A stretch of DNA of 64,000 bases from Gossypium raimondii (Eukaryota; Streptophyta; Magnoliopsida; Malvales; Malvaceae): NCBI RefSeq assembly GCF_025698545.1, contig NC_068569.1:4526001-4590000 (forward strand). Direction: 5' to 3'. Made by a program: the position numbers and the translations under genes. The number at the start of each line of letters is the position of its first letter. Position 1 is the first letter of the stretch. The notes under the pieces are model-generated. The model did not search any database. It saw nothing but the letters and a program-made list of their open reading frames with translations, and had not been told where the DNA came from. Positions 1-12,576 of this stretch are shown here, piece by piece.

Positions 1-95
1 AAACCAAGAACGTTACTTGCACGGATAAGGATCTACTGAAAGCGGCAATTGTGTCAAGCAAATCTGCAATGGCAAAGAGGCTTCTCTATCTATGA

Positions 96-3000
96 TCTTG
101 AAAATCCCGAGAACAAGTGATAGTCTTAAAAGTGTAAGCTCTCATCATTAAAAGAGAAGTAACAAAAATTAGTCCTAAAAGCACAGGTAATTGGATGACA
201 TGGAGTTGGAAATTGAGAAACCTTCTGGTTTCATCTGTGCTATAGTTTTTGACTTTGAGCTAACCTCACCTGCGAGGGTTACAGCACAACCATGTGACCC
301 TTATTGAACAAACAAAAAATAAAAAGACCATGTGACCCTTAGACTAAGGGAAGGCGCTATGAAATGGGCTCTAGTTTTCGTCTTTGAAGCTTTATGTTTA
401 AGATAAAGCCTGCCCACTGGGACTGGGAAGGTTAACAAATTAATCCCAATTAAGACCCAAAAATCAGAGGCCCAAATGTGAAAACGGAACTTACCAATGG
501 ACCCTTATCTTTTACAAGCTGGGTTGGGTAGGCTTTACAATTTTTGTCCAAAGAGCAGTCAAGAAATTGGTAAATAGCCAACCAAATCCCCCCCATTCTA
601 CTTCAGGCCTTGTGAAGCTGACAAAATGCACAGTGGAGCATTGAAAACTATTGGACTGCGGCCTGTACCAAAGATGCACCGAAATTGACTTGGAAAATAA
701 GTGCTTGGTTCAAACTTTAATAAATAGTAGGGATTTTGCTTATAATAATGCGTTTTAAGACTTCTATTAGTTCTTTTTTAAAATAAACTATTTCCTTTTT
801 TTGTGCTTTTATTTGGGTCCTAATACTATTTTCATCCTTTTTATTTGATGATACTGATAAGAACAAAAACTAGTATTTAATTCAAACAACTGATTGTTCA
901 TCCCCTCAAATTCCAACCTCTATATATGACCAACTTTCTCTTGCTTTTTTGAAGGATTCCCACCAATCTCAAAGACAAAGTTGTAACTTTCAAGTTAGAT
1001 GCTTTATGATCAGATTCTCCAAACAAGAACAAAACAACAATTAAAGGTAAAGATAATAACCAATTTGCTTTTGCCTTTATCATGGCCAGCACTTAAAATC
1101 ATTTTCCTGTTAACAAGTTTGGTGCACCCCACCACTCAGCTTACCAACAAAAAGAAACATAAAAAAATGTGGTATTGGGCAGTTGTAAATCACATCATCA
1201 TGATCAAATGAGACAATAATATCTCATAAAAACAAAGGGAACCCAAATTAAAAGAAGATTCCCACTATCATGTTGTAAATTAATTTGATTTGGTTTTGTG
1301 TTTTTTTATGTAAGATTTTAGGCGTCAAACAAATCACGTCATGTTGCTGATTTCATGAAGGGTTTTAGGGAAAGTGAAACCAATAACAAAGTAATATATG
1401 CGATGACTTAAAAAGACCTAAAACTTAAAGTTTGTGGATGCATTCGAGAAAACAAATATTATTGCTCGACTTGTTAGTAAAGTTTATATGCAAGTAGGCA
1501 TCACGTGTAAACCAAGTACGGAAGGGGATTTTTCATAACAACTTAAAACTACGAATTATTCTTTACAAATAATTCTATGGAACTTACGACGGGAAAAAAT
1601 GAAACAAATAAGTATATTATCGGTAAAAGAATTCTTAGAGGAAGAATGTTTCATATAATCTGATTTAAATATCGTAATATCAATTTTGGATATTGGATTT
1701 ATTCTTTTTCCCTACTATAATATAGGAAAAAGTTAACATGCAAATGAGGTTTTGATTCTAAATTGGAGACTCATCGATGCAGTTATATGTGTGGGTTCAA
1801 TTAATCTAGTTTATTGATTTTAGTTTGAACTGTAATATATATTTATATCTTAATTGTACTTGTAACATTTTCAAATAAAAAATTTATCACTAAAATATTA
1901 GAAAAAAAAAAAACTATCGTTAAAGTTAAATATTTTGTATGGTGAGCTTTTCAACTTTAATGTAGTTGCCTCAAATGAAAATACTGTCAAAAGACATTGA
2001 AGTTTCACAATCTTTTGTCCTAGATGTAACAAACAATCTAAAACTTTGGAGTACGACTATCTTTTTCCATCCCACATCCAAGCTACTTGACGAGATTATC
2101 CTTTTCACTATGATCCAAATCCTATAAGTTTCCTTTCCTTGGTTCAATGGTGGATTTCAAATCAAAAGATGTTCGCCTCCTCGGTCTCATCTCTTGGACT
2201 TTACCTCATAGCTTATATTTGTTGGGAGATTTAGAACGCTTGCGGCACCACCATTTTTGAAGGAAATGCGAAGGATTTGGCATAGGATTGGAAAGAAGCT
2301 TTCGACAGATATCCGAACTTCCTCGCAACTACCCCTCCTCTTCAAGTCAAGCCTCTCTAAGGCACTTTAAAGATTAATTGTAATGCAATCTTTTCTTTTT
2401 CGCCTTCAAGAGATAGTACCGATACCCTTACCTGAAACAACTAAAGATGTGTAGTTATTAAAACCAAAACGTTAATTCACTCCTCCTCTAAATTAACAGT
2501 TGAAGCCTTTGTTTTAAGACTTAGCTCGAGACTACTACTCTCTTACAAATGGCAGTATACCATATTTGAATTCGACAACAAATTTCGTATTGACTCTTTA
2601 AGTTGGTATTCTAACCATCTCTAAATTTTTTTAGCAATTTTGGTCGATATACTTTTTTTTAATTTCACTTTTAACTTATAATTAGATTGCTAAAACTTTA
2701 AATGAGATTGATGTGGAATTCATTAAAGTTGAAGCTTTCAATAATTTACACTCTCATAATGAATACTAGCATGTTTTAAAAAAATATTCGTACGTTAAGC
2801 TAAACAGCTAGTAGTATGGACAGCAAAGATAAATGTCCCATGTGCGATTGAATAAAAGGGAGAGCTTGTTGTTTTGTTTTGTTCCTAATTTCCATTATTG
2901 GCACGTGCAATTCAAAGCCAAGAAAAGACACGTAGATGTGGATGGGATAGGGTGCGTGGCCACAAAAAGAAAAGAACTTTTAATCACCACTCAGCTCAGC

Positions 3001-6000
3001 ACTGGTTAATGTCATCTATTGATTGCAAAGCAGTAGTACATGTAATTGAGCAGTTGCACAACTGATGAGCTGATACAGGGAAGACAACAAGAAAACTTCA
3101 CATGCTATTTAAGTCTAAATAGAACCCAGATTAATTTGGACATGTTATTTTCCTACCAATCTTTGCGAAACCAATAGAAAAATATAATCCGTGACTGACA
3201 ACAACACGGAGCAATTAGATTCTTACACGCAACTTTGTTTAATTGTATCGATGAGGATATTTGGGGAGTTAGACTGATTCTAGCTTTCAATTTCCAGCCG
3301 CCTAATCCACCGACTTGTTCACATTGCTGTTTTTCCTCCTTTAAAATTTGTGTGAAATTGATGTTTGCATTGCCGACATCTCCATTCACGCATCTGTCTC
3401 GTGCCTGGTTTTCCCTGTTTTTGAATTTTAGGGTTACTTCCCATTCCAGGTTAACACTGTGGATTGACAATAAACCTTGGAATTTACTATTTTGAAAAAT
3501 GAGTTTCTACAATTGTTTCGTATAATCATAAATAGAATAAATCAATGTAACACACATTATGAAACTTTAAAATAACAATCAAACTAGACAAAGAATCATC
3601 ACATGATTTATGTAGGATAAAACTCCAACTCAAATTTAATATCAAATGGATCACATTAGCAGCAGTAAAAGAAACGCTTCATAGTGCAAAAACATCCAAA
3701 TTTGGGGGTTTGAAATATGAAAGCCAATCTCATCAGTTGTGAACATAAATATTGTCTTGTGGAGATACTATAAATAAAGCTGTTGAAATATAAACAACTC
3801 CCTGTCTGAACAGCATGCAGTAAAGCTTGAATCCTTTCTTTTTCACAATTCTTGACTGCAGACAATTTCTTGATAGCTTTGATTAGTTATTGAAAATATT
3901 CAATTAACTTATTTTTTTATATGTATTTAATGATTCATGATTTACCAAGAAAACAATTCATAATAAAAATTATTTGATAGAATAATTTCATGAAAAATGT
4001 GGTGAAAATTATATTTATCTCTTTTTTTTAACATTTTATTGTATTTTAATACATTAGCTTACTCCACATCTACTCCTTAAATTTCTTCTTTGTATTTTCA
4101 AAATGATAAATGATCAAAATTTTATTATTAAATTAACAGAGCAAATAGCCAACTCACTATCATTGTTTAAATTAATCTTCTTTTAAAGAGAATCAACTCA
4201 TATTTTATTTTATTCTCAATATAATATTGTTATAGTGTTCTCCATTATTCGTTTCTGGACCGATCCATTACCCGGCCAAAATCGGCCCATCTCTTCTTAC
4301 TTGAATAAGTATATAGTTCACTATTATGGTTCACCTATGCACTTCGCCACCATGCAGGCAACCTTATATTAGGAGGACACGTACCAATCTTAGGAGAGAG
4401 TACGTGTTAACATGCATGGAGCCTATCTGATCCTAGTACGCCATATCAAATGACTGTAATATGTAAATTTGATAATATAATTTATTGTAAATATTTCATG
4501 AATGTTTAAAAAATAGATAAATGTAAAATGTAAAACTTTTATAAATCGAATTTTACATTGATAAAAAAAGTAATTATATTTTTTAATTTAGAGACGTGTT
4601 AATCTGTAGATTCGCTATAAAAAATAATACGATTTAAATTCATATCATATATGTATTTTAAAAAAAAAAATTATCTACCATTTTTATATATATTCAAACT
4701 AATTATATTGAGTTAGAAATAAATCCAGTCCAACCCAACCATGGGAAAGGTTCTGGTGATGGACAAAATAGCAAAAGAAATTCTAGGATGTTGGAAATAT
4801 CCATTTTCTTTTTTAATTAAAGGAGGAGGAAAGAGAGTAGCGTAACGTTTTCAAACCGTGTGGGCGATTAGTTATGGCTTCAGCATTTTCCCCTTTTCAA
4901 AAGTCAATACGACTATGACCATGAAATTGAAAGCTTAATTGAACTCTACCTTTTCTTTCTTCTCACGGAATTATAATCCAAATATATATTTATTTATATA
5001 TGATTAAAATTAAAAATAATAAAATTCACACATAATTTATATGAGAGATTTTGAATACGAGATAAAACTTTTACATCTTAATTTTGATATTATTATATAA
5101 TTATATAGTCGTAAATGTCCTTTTGCATGTTTAAATTACTTATAATTAAAATTAAACCCAATAAAATACAATCGAAATAATATCTAGAATATATTTAAAG
5201 TCGCACTAAAATAATTTTAGAAAGAGTTCACGCGTTATAAGAAAATTGAAATAAATTTATACATTATTTGCTTACAATGAGGGTTAAATATAAGATATCA
5301 AAATATTAAGATATTCCCTTTATACATAGAGCGAATTAGAGATGCTCATAAGTCAAGATATAAACATGATATTAACATATTTTATATTTATCCAACCTAA
5401 CTCGACTTGAAAAAATATTATGGCCAAAAAAGTATAGAGGGAATGTTGCTTGCTAATATATGGATACAAATGTGGCAATGGGGTGTAGTAAAGTGTTGGA
5501 AGAGGGATAAAAAGTTAATTACATCTACTTGTAATGATTAACAATTTGATAGAGATTGTTTTAGTTAAGATAGGAAACGTGCTTATTTTTATATAAACAT
5601 TTCCTTAGAGATTGTTTCACACTTGATTTTGTTAAAGATTGGAAACGTGTAGATATAATTTGAAATGGAAAAAAGAGACTGACTGACCAACTAAGGCCGT
5701 TATCTTGCTTAACAGCTATCGTCTTTCTAATAAAGCAAGTGCCTTTTCTTTATCCGTTAAAAAAAATGAAAGGCTTAGATCCGTAGGATGACATGGCGTT
5801 AATGGTCCAAAATATACATATGAGCCTAGCCTTCAAGAGAGGTTTCGTGTCATTGCAAAATAAAATATCCTCGTTAAACAACAATAAAGTTTATAGAAGT
5901 GATGATCAAGTCGCAAAAATGCATATCATCCCGCCTGTCCCACGCCCCTTCTAATTCTTCTTATAGTAATAAGGAAAACATTAAGCACAAATCAGACAAC

Positions 6001-6450
6001 AAAATATAAGAAATCAAGTCCTCCGGATTCGAGTAAAAATAATAGGATAAATTACATCAAAGTTATTAAATTATTAATAAATTTATATTTTGATCATTTA
6101 ACTTTAAAATATTATAAAATGATTATTAAATTATTTAAAAAAATTTATTTAAATAAATGGACTATTCATAGAAGAAAATTGTTTGGATTTTGATTCACAA
6201 ATTGTTCAAAGTTATTTCATGAAAAAAATAAATTGTAGAAGAGAAACAAAAGAGCTTTCGATTGGTGCAGACGATGCGAATAAAGAACGTCATATAACAA
6301 TAATTTTAATAGTCCAATGACTTAAGTGAGAAATTTTAAATAATTCAATAATTATTTTATAATTTTTGAAGTTGATTTATCTAAAATAACATAAAAATAT
6401 TTTGATTTAAAAAATATTCATTATAATTTAAAATATTTAAACTAAAAGAA
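96..6450. other. Gene-poor upstream region
   Basis: AT-rich sequence with no open reading frame that resembles a known plant protein. The short open stretches on either strand lack recognisable motifs. It contains one decayed LINE tail (listed separately) and several low-complexity A/T runs, for example around 3900-4200 and 4480-4700. The first 95 bases could be the last exon of a gene lying off the left edge, but I do not recognise it. I see no tRNA, rRNA or tandem array here. Confidence 0.6.
2060..2640 (+). mobile_element. Decayed LINE (L1-type) 3' end with RNase H-like domain
   Basis: Translated in changing frames, this stretch gives broken pieces of the C-terminal part of a plant LINE ORF2. 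A tract resembling the linker after the reverse transcriptase (IAYICWEI) is followed by an RNase H start (GTLKINCNAIF), then EAFVLRL and FEFDNKFRIDSL. These match the usual plant RVT_3 pattern of LKINCDGAF, EALALR and ESDS. Many stops and frameshifts separate the pieces, so it is a dead 5'-truncated copy. I see no clear poly(A) tail or target-site duplication. Confidence 0.5.
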
Positions 6451-6459
6451 CACGTTGGG

Positions 6460-6477
6460 CACGTGGCAGAACGTGTC
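6460..6477 (+). promoter_or_regulatory. Paired ABA-response elements (ABRE)
   Basis: CACGTGGC is followed after three bases by AACGTGTC. Both contain the ACGT-core ABRE consensus ACGTG(G/T)C, and the cores lie 10 bp apart, about one helical turn, on the same strand. They lie about 0.7 kb upstream of the first WRKY start codon. Paired ABREs are a known requirement for ABA-driven bZIP (ABF/AREB) activation. Function here is inferred. Confidence 0.5.
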
Positions 6478-6611
6478 ATATCAGTGTTATTATTATTTTG
6501 TTTCATATCAGTATTATTGTTAGCGGTAGTAAAAAATGAAAGAGCCTGGAAAGAACGGGGGCATGGTAGGTGAGCTGGCTGAAAGTAGGAAAGTCGACTA
6601 GATAATCTTAA

Positions 6612-6725
6612 GGTCAACAAGACGAACCTTCTCTTAGTCTTTGTGGGTTCAATAAATATGTACGTATTAAACCATAAATCTACTGTCATTGGTGGTGGTG
6701 GGGGCTTCACTTTTGACTCTTGACC
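6612..6725. promoter_or_regulatory. W-box cluster upstream of the first WRKY gene
   Basis: Three W-box cores lie within 114 bp: GGTCAA (TTGACC on the minus strand) at 6612-6617, TTGACT at 6713-6718 and TTGACC at 6720-6725. The last two are almost adjacent on the same strand. W-boxes are the binding site of WRKY proteins, and group IIa WRKY genes are known to regulate themselves and each other. The cluster lies 0.45-0.57 kb upstream of the start codon. Confidence 0.5.
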
Positions 6726-7024
6726 TTGAAATCCCCTTTAGAATTTCAATATCTATATACCAAAAAAAAAAAGAGGAGAGAGAGAGAAATTATAATCCCA
6801 ATATGTCCAAAACCAAAAATAATTAAAATTCCAGAAAGCAAATAAATGTTTAACAAATTGATATTTGTTTGTATGAATGTAGACAGGTTACCAAGGTGAA
6901 AGAGCGAGTTTTTATTCCAAGTGGGATGTCATCTGTAGGTGAGAGAAAGGCTCTTTCAGCCTCATCTTCCTCTAACTTTCCTGGATAAACCAAATCCTTT
7001 TGAAACATCATCTGAATTTAGCCT

Positions 7025-7032
7025 CTATATAT
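7025..7032 (+). promoter_or_regulatory. TATA box of the first WRKY gene
   Basis: CTATATAT lies about 150 bp upstream of the chosen ATG at 7182, ahead of a pyrimidine-rich leader. It places transcription start near 7060. This matters because the reading frame is open upstream to an ATG at 6939, which would then lie outside the transcript. Confidence 0.5.
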
Positions 7033-7181
7033 TTCCAGATTCCTCGCTCTGGGTATTATTACTCTCTCATTCCCTTCTCAAAAACCTTCCACTCTCTCTT
7101 CCTCATCGTATCTTCACAGTTTCAGCTCCATCGCCTGCCTCTTTGCTTCTTCTTTTCTTGTTCTATAGTGTAATTTCAGTG

Positions 7182-8541
7182 ATGGAATCGACTTGGGTGG
7201 ATACGACTCTCGACCTCAACATCAATTCTTCCCATAATACCATCAAAGTTCTGGTGAGTTTGGGTTATCAGCTCATGTTAGTGACATATGATTTTCTTGC
7301 TTTTTAGATTGTTGGGCTTATGAAAACTTTTCAACTTTTATTTTTTATTTTTTTGAAACAGAAGAGAGAATCCAGTGGAAAACTGGCTGATTCTGATGTG
7401 AAAGTACCAGTTAAACAAGAGGTCAGTTTCTGGATAAGTTTATTAATCGGCTTTAAAAAACTTAAAATTGTATATCCTAGAAACTTGGATTGCTACTTCA
7501 TAGCTGATTTATATTTCTAATTACAGACCGGAGCTTTGGTGGAGGAATTGAACCGGATTATCGCTGAGAACAAGAAGCTAACTGAGATGCTAACAGTTTT
7601 ATGCGAGCGCTACAGCTCTTTGCAGAACCAATACATGGAATTGGTGAGCAGGAACTCGGGAAGTGATGCAACAGCTGCAACATCAAAAAAGAGAAAAGCC
7701 GAGTGTGAGGATTATGTCCCTATGATTGGATTCAGTGGAAAAGCTGAGAGCAGCTTTAGTGATGAAGACTCGTGCAAAAAGCCTAAGGACTGCATCAAAG
7801 CAAAAATTTCAAGGGCTTACGTCCGCACAAATCCTTCTGATAACAGCCTGGTAAGTCCCTCCCTAGAGTTTTAGTATATGCTAAGTATTTAATAAACCTC
7901 CAAGTAGTTGGGGTTCTGAATTTTTCTTGTGTTCATCTGTGTTACAGATTGTGAGAGATGGATATCAATGGAGAAAATATGGTCAAAAGGTTACAAGAGA
8001 TAACCCCTCTCCGAGGGCATACTTCAAGTGCTCCTTCGCCCCAAGTTGTCCCGTCAAGAAAAAGGTGAATCCATGCTTCTCTCCCACATTATTTATGATC
8101 ATATACAACTTGAAGTTTTAATTAGTTTCTGATTGTTTGTTTATTGTTCTTTTTGTTTGATCCTTCTTTTAGGTGCAAAGAAGTGCTGAAGATCCATCAA
8201 TCCTGGTTGCTACTTATGAAGGAGAGCACAACCATGCACAACACTCTACACCAGCATTATCATCATTAAGCCCCAACAGTGGTACCAGTAACCCTCGTTC
8301 AGCTCCTGTTTCTTCTTCTTCTTCTGCCCCCACCAAATCTTCACCTCCCACAGTAACTCTGGAGCTGATGAAACCAACTGGGTTGGGTAATGATACCAAA
8401 AACCCAACCCAACAAGTTGATGAACCAGCTATCCAAAAGATTTTAGTTCAACAAATGGCAGCTTCTTTGACTAGAGACCCGACTTTTACAGCAGCTCTAG
8501 CTGCAGCCATATCTGGAAAAGTTCTAGATCACAAGTGGTAA
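7182..8541 (+). CDS. Group IIa WRKY transcription factor (WRKY18/40/60 clade), copy 1
   Basis: Nuclear DNA-binding protein that recognises W-boxes; this clade tunes pathogen and ABA responses. Five exons (7182-7253, 7362-7421, 7527-7850, 7948-8064, 8173-8541) join in frame to 313 residues. The N-terminus carries LDLN. A leucine-zipper-like coil ([14 protein letters not shown]) follows, then a KKRK nuclear signal and one WRKY domain with WRKYGQK and a C-X5-C-X23-H-X-H zinc finger. The intron inside the finger, before VQR, is the position typical of groups IIa and IIb. The frame is open upstream to 6939, but a TATA box at 7025 and clade homology favour ATG 7182. It heads a tandem pair with the gene at 10370. 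By position it corresponds to Arabidopsis WRKY18/WRKY60, and in domain layout it also resembles WRKY40, so I give no exact symbol. Confidence 0.93.
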
Positions 8542-10369
8542 AATTCAACATACTTAGGGAGAAATCCATAGTTATGTAATTCTTTTTCCTTTTTGTTTAG
8601 ATTGGTAGAGAGAGTTTCAGTATCAACTGATGTAAATAGAATCTTGAATCTAATATCCGAAAAGAAAATGAAGGTAATTCTTTTCCTAAGTAATTCAGCT
8701 GCAGTGATCGTTAATGCTATATTCCAATTCAGAAGGGAATTCTTAAATACTTGGATATTCCCATGTTACAACAAAGAAATTCATTTACAGTTAACTATAG
8801 CACAATGACCAACATCCAAATGTTTTTTTGCTTCAAAGTACATACAAGGGTCAGAAAATTTACACAGTGAAATCCCTATTTGAGTGTTGTTAATTGTAAG
8901 CTTATAGTGGCAACAAATTCATCTGCAGATGAATAATAAGGCATGTGTATCTCTGTTCATTGTTTTTTATCGTAAAGAAACCGACAGGCATTTTTCAAAT
9001 AAATTACCGTAGATATTTACCATCGTTTTTCTCTCAGCATTGATGACAATGACTAATTAAGAGATATTTGGTATTAAATTATTGTCAAAATAACAAATGT
9101 CGTGTATGAACTGGATGCTGTGGTATAACCAAATTTAAATGCTTGACTTGATGGAGCTACCATTGACTAATAATTTAGAGATTATATAATTTGAACATAG
9201 ACTTTTCTGTAATTGTTCTTTTCATAATATGCAAAATAGTCAATTATGTTAAAAGAAAATCTTTATCCACAACGTCTTTCATTATTTGCACAATGTAAAG
9301 TTTTACAAATCAAAGATTCCCAATACAAGTGACCTAATACTCAATCATGCTACACGCTTTCTGCCTTTATACCGTTTTGGGTCAGTTTCAACGATAAATC
9401 ACCCTTCACCCGCCCATGGTTTCATACATAGGGATGTGAAATAAGTGGGGAGGTGCGGAGAAATCCCCGTCAAGAATTTTTATCTCTATTTTCACTCTGG
9501 AATCTGCGAGACTAAAGCCATTCTGGTCTCACCGGGTACAAGATTATACTCATGTTTGCTCCATCACTCACTGTGGGTTTAATTTTTGTCTCCATTTCTA
9601 CCCTACCACTTGCAAAACATGTATCCTTCCTCGCCTAATTTGGTGCGAAGTGGAGCAAGATCCCGCGAAACCTGCCCCACTGACGTCTCTATTCATACAC
9701 TTAAAATTTATCTTATTAATTTAAATCTTAAACCTATTTGAATCTAATTCCATTATAAATTAATAATTTAAAATTTAAGTTAATTCGAATCAAAATCTTG
9801 TTTTATGTTAATATGAATGTAGATTAGGTACATGGTCTTATACCTAATATGTTAAAATGTTTTTTAGTTTAGAAATATATATAAAATAAATATGATGATT
9901 ACATGGAAAACTAAGTTAATTATATTCTATTAGAATTGAATCTTACGTATCACGTAAGCAATAAAATTCTACATGTAAATTTATATGATTGATCATAATT
10001 TTTTATTTTTCTTTCTCTTGTAAATTTTCTGGGAAAGATAGGACAGAAAGAAATAGAGAAATCAAACAAGGGGAAAGACTAAAGAAATGAAGTCCACGCA
10101 TTTTGTCTGCACCCGCAAACACGTCGGACCCATTTCTCACAAACAAAAGTAATTGGAAAAAGGAGAAGTGCTTACTTCATTTTGAATGATGTCACACCTA
10201 TTACGATTTCCATAGTCGTGAATCTCGATCCTAAATTCCACTCAAATATAAAATACCTATTTGATGATTCTACGGAATTCGTGGAGTTTCCTGACTGAGA
10301 AAAACCAAACCCAAATATAAACTCTTCCGGTTTGATAATTTCTAGTTTTTTTGGAGAAGGAGATTCGCC
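8542..10369. other. Spacer between the two WRKY genes
   Basis: It holds the 3' UTR of copy 1 and the promoter of copy 2, with no coding signal. Three TTGACT W-box cores lie at 9143-9243. A G/C-richer patch at about 9400-9700 contains runs such as GTGGGGAGGTGCGGAG and CCCGCGAAACCTGCCCC on opposite sides, like a decayed MITE with inverted ends. I cannot define its borders. Confidence 0.5.
9143..9243. promoter_or_regulatory. W-box cluster upstream of the second WRKY gene
   Basis: TTGACT occurs at 9143-9148 and 9163-9168, and AGTCAA (TTGACT on the minus strand) at 9238-9243. The group is about 1.1 kb upstream of the copy 2 start codon and 0.6 kb downstream of the copy 1 stop. In AT-rich DNA such six-base matches can arise by chance. 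Confidence 0.3.
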
Positions 10370-11641
10370 ATGTCTCCAGATTACGACAAAGAAAAGGTTA
10401 ATATACATATATATATATATAGCTTCTTGATGATATGATTCCTTTTCGTTTTCGATAAGGAGATTGATTTAAGAAGAAAATTTTCAGGTGGAAGCTCTGG
10501 AAGCAGAGCTGGACTGTTTGCAGAAAGAGAATGAAGCTCTCGGATTAATGTTTGAAACGATGAGCAGAAAGTACATCATGCTTCATCAAGCTTATCTCCA
10601 CCAGAAATCAAACAAGAGGCAAAGACTTGAAGTTCCGGCTGCTGCTGGATCCAAGGCGTCACAGGTTTTCGTGAAAACGGACCCCAGAGACCAAAGCCTT
10701 GTAAGTGAGATCAACATATATCAGAACTTTACCCTAGCTAGCTAGGTTTCTTAATTTGCATGTTTAATTATTATTATTAATTCCTTTCTTTCTTTCAGCA
10801 TGTTCGTGATGATATATATGTTACCTAATGTTACTAAGATTTGTTTACGTAGATAGTGAAAGATGGATTTCAATGGAGAAAATATGGCCAGAAAGTTACT
10901 AAAGACAATCCCTCGCCTCGAGCTTATTTTAAGTGCTTTATGGCTCCGGGATGCCCTGTCAAAAAGAAGGTATATTATATACAATTATATTTTTTATGTT
11001 CCAACTAAGGATCTTTGATTTTTGTTTTAATGAAAGAGGTTTTTTATCAACTTATGACTCTAACTTTGAGATTCAAGATAAGCTAGAAATGACTAATTTG
11101 GACTAATAAAAAAAAGTAATTTTTTTTAGAGAAGAACACTAATAGTGTATAATTCTATTATTTCTAATGATCTGTGTATCAAAATTAATTCCTTCATTTA
11201 TAATTTTGCATTGAAAGTTATGGGGTAAAAAATGTGTAGGTTCAGCGATGCGTGGAGGACAAATCTATTGTTGTGGCAACATACGAAGGACAACACAACC
11301 ATGATGTTGATTCCACAGCTGCCGGAAAATCATTGTTAGCATCATGCAGCTCGGCGATATTTTCCGGGACGAGAAGCATTCCTTTTCCACCTCTGGATAA
11401 TCCTTTTCGACCAACCATCACCCTTGATCTCACTCTTTCAGGCTCCGACTTACAAAACCACAGAAACCTTCCAAGCTTTATGCATGATTATAGCACCAGT
11501 AACGACGACGGAAATAATAATAAGAAGAAGATCGAAGACTATGTTGCATCCTTTACAAAAGATCCTAACTTCACTCTAGCTTTAGCTGCAGCGGTTGCTC
11601 GCTCCATCAAAACTGAACACCCTAAACCATCACTTCCGTGA
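10370..11641 (+). CDS. Group IIa WRKY transcription factor, tandem copy 2 (shortened N-terminus)
   Basis: Four exons (10370-10396, 10488-10700, 10853-10969, 11240-11641) join in frame to 252 residues. The first exon encodes only MSPDYDKEK, so the LDLN-bearing N-terminus of copy 1 is missing. The coil ([20 protein letters not shown]) is kept, followed by KRQR, WRKYGQK and a C-X5-C-X23-H-X-H finger split by the same VQR-type intron. The C-terminal half contains LDLTL at 11423-11437, which fits the LxLxL form of the EAR repression motif, and ends with an [16 protein letters not shown] helix also present in copy 1. Expected to be nuclear, to bind W-boxes and to dimerise with copy 1 through the coil. 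By length and position it is WRKY60/WRKY18-like. It converges on the formin gene. Confidence 0.92.
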
Positions 11642-12576
11642 ACTTCAAAAACAAACTATAACACTATGGTATATATATATATATATATTTTTTTTGGTGA
11701 CAAAGAGCGAAGATAGATAATGGAGTGAATATCAAACACTTTTGTAGTTTGTATCTGCTTTGGTGCAAATATGAATGGCGGCACGCTGCTTAGCTACTAT
11801 ATGTTCCATAAACTATTTATCTATAGATATATAAAATAAGTGTCTTTAAATGAGGTTAAGTTCTTGTGAACATTCAAGTTACTTTTCCTTACATAGCAGG
11901 ATTTTAAAGGGATTCTTTTTTTTTTCTTTTTATAATAATAATCCGAGCCAACAACCAAGGATGATCGGTGTTTGATCTTTTTCAGAGACCAACATGTGTG
12001 TGTGTACACATCCAATGGACCCAAAGAGATCATGAGAATAATAGAAACAAGTGCAGTACAATTCAGGATGAGAAATTTTGATCACTGGCTAATCATCTCG
12101 TGATATTAAGCTCATATCACATTGACATTTAGATTCCTATAACTAAAATTTTTACACAAAATATTGAAAAGAGCACAAGCTATCAGGTATTGTATGTATT
12201 CCTATATTTTACAACAAAAAAATTTACGCATCCTACAAGAGGCTCTGGAGGACCTAATGAATTCCATCCATCAGCTCTACTTGTGGACGGAAACTGCAGC
12301 TGAATGCATCTACAATAGCTTACCATTTGAATTTAGTAGTTGGACCCGCCTGCGTTTTAATCAATACAACCCCTTATTCTTGCTGTCTTATTACACATGA
12401 TACATTCTTCTCCACGACATGAAAGGCTGTAATTCGTGCTATGAGCTTCCAAGAGTTTATTCTCCATGGAGCAAAATTGTCTTATTTCATATGGGAGCAG
12501 TAGAATGTAATGTAAATCGACAGGAATATGGATCCTATAAGCACCGATCATCAAATATTGGCACTTTCATTGGACA
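11642..12576. other. Convergent 3' spacer between WRKY copy 2 and the formin
   Basis: The 3' UTRs of the two convergent genes must lie here. A (TA)n run at about 11670-11690 and an A/T-rich stretch are seen. The 78-119 codon open stretches around 12164-12778 are on the strand opposite the formin 3' end and have no recognisable domain. Confidence 0.5.

Noticed and set aside
3-95. Open plus-strand stretch ending LLYL and a stop at the left edge
   Set aside because: It could be the last exon of a gene outside the window, but 30 codons without a recognisable motif are not enough to call.
6939-7181. In-frame upstream extension of the first WRKY protein
   Set aside because: The frame is open, but a TATA box at 7025 and leader-like composition place it mostly outside the transcript, and it resembles no WRKY N-terminus.
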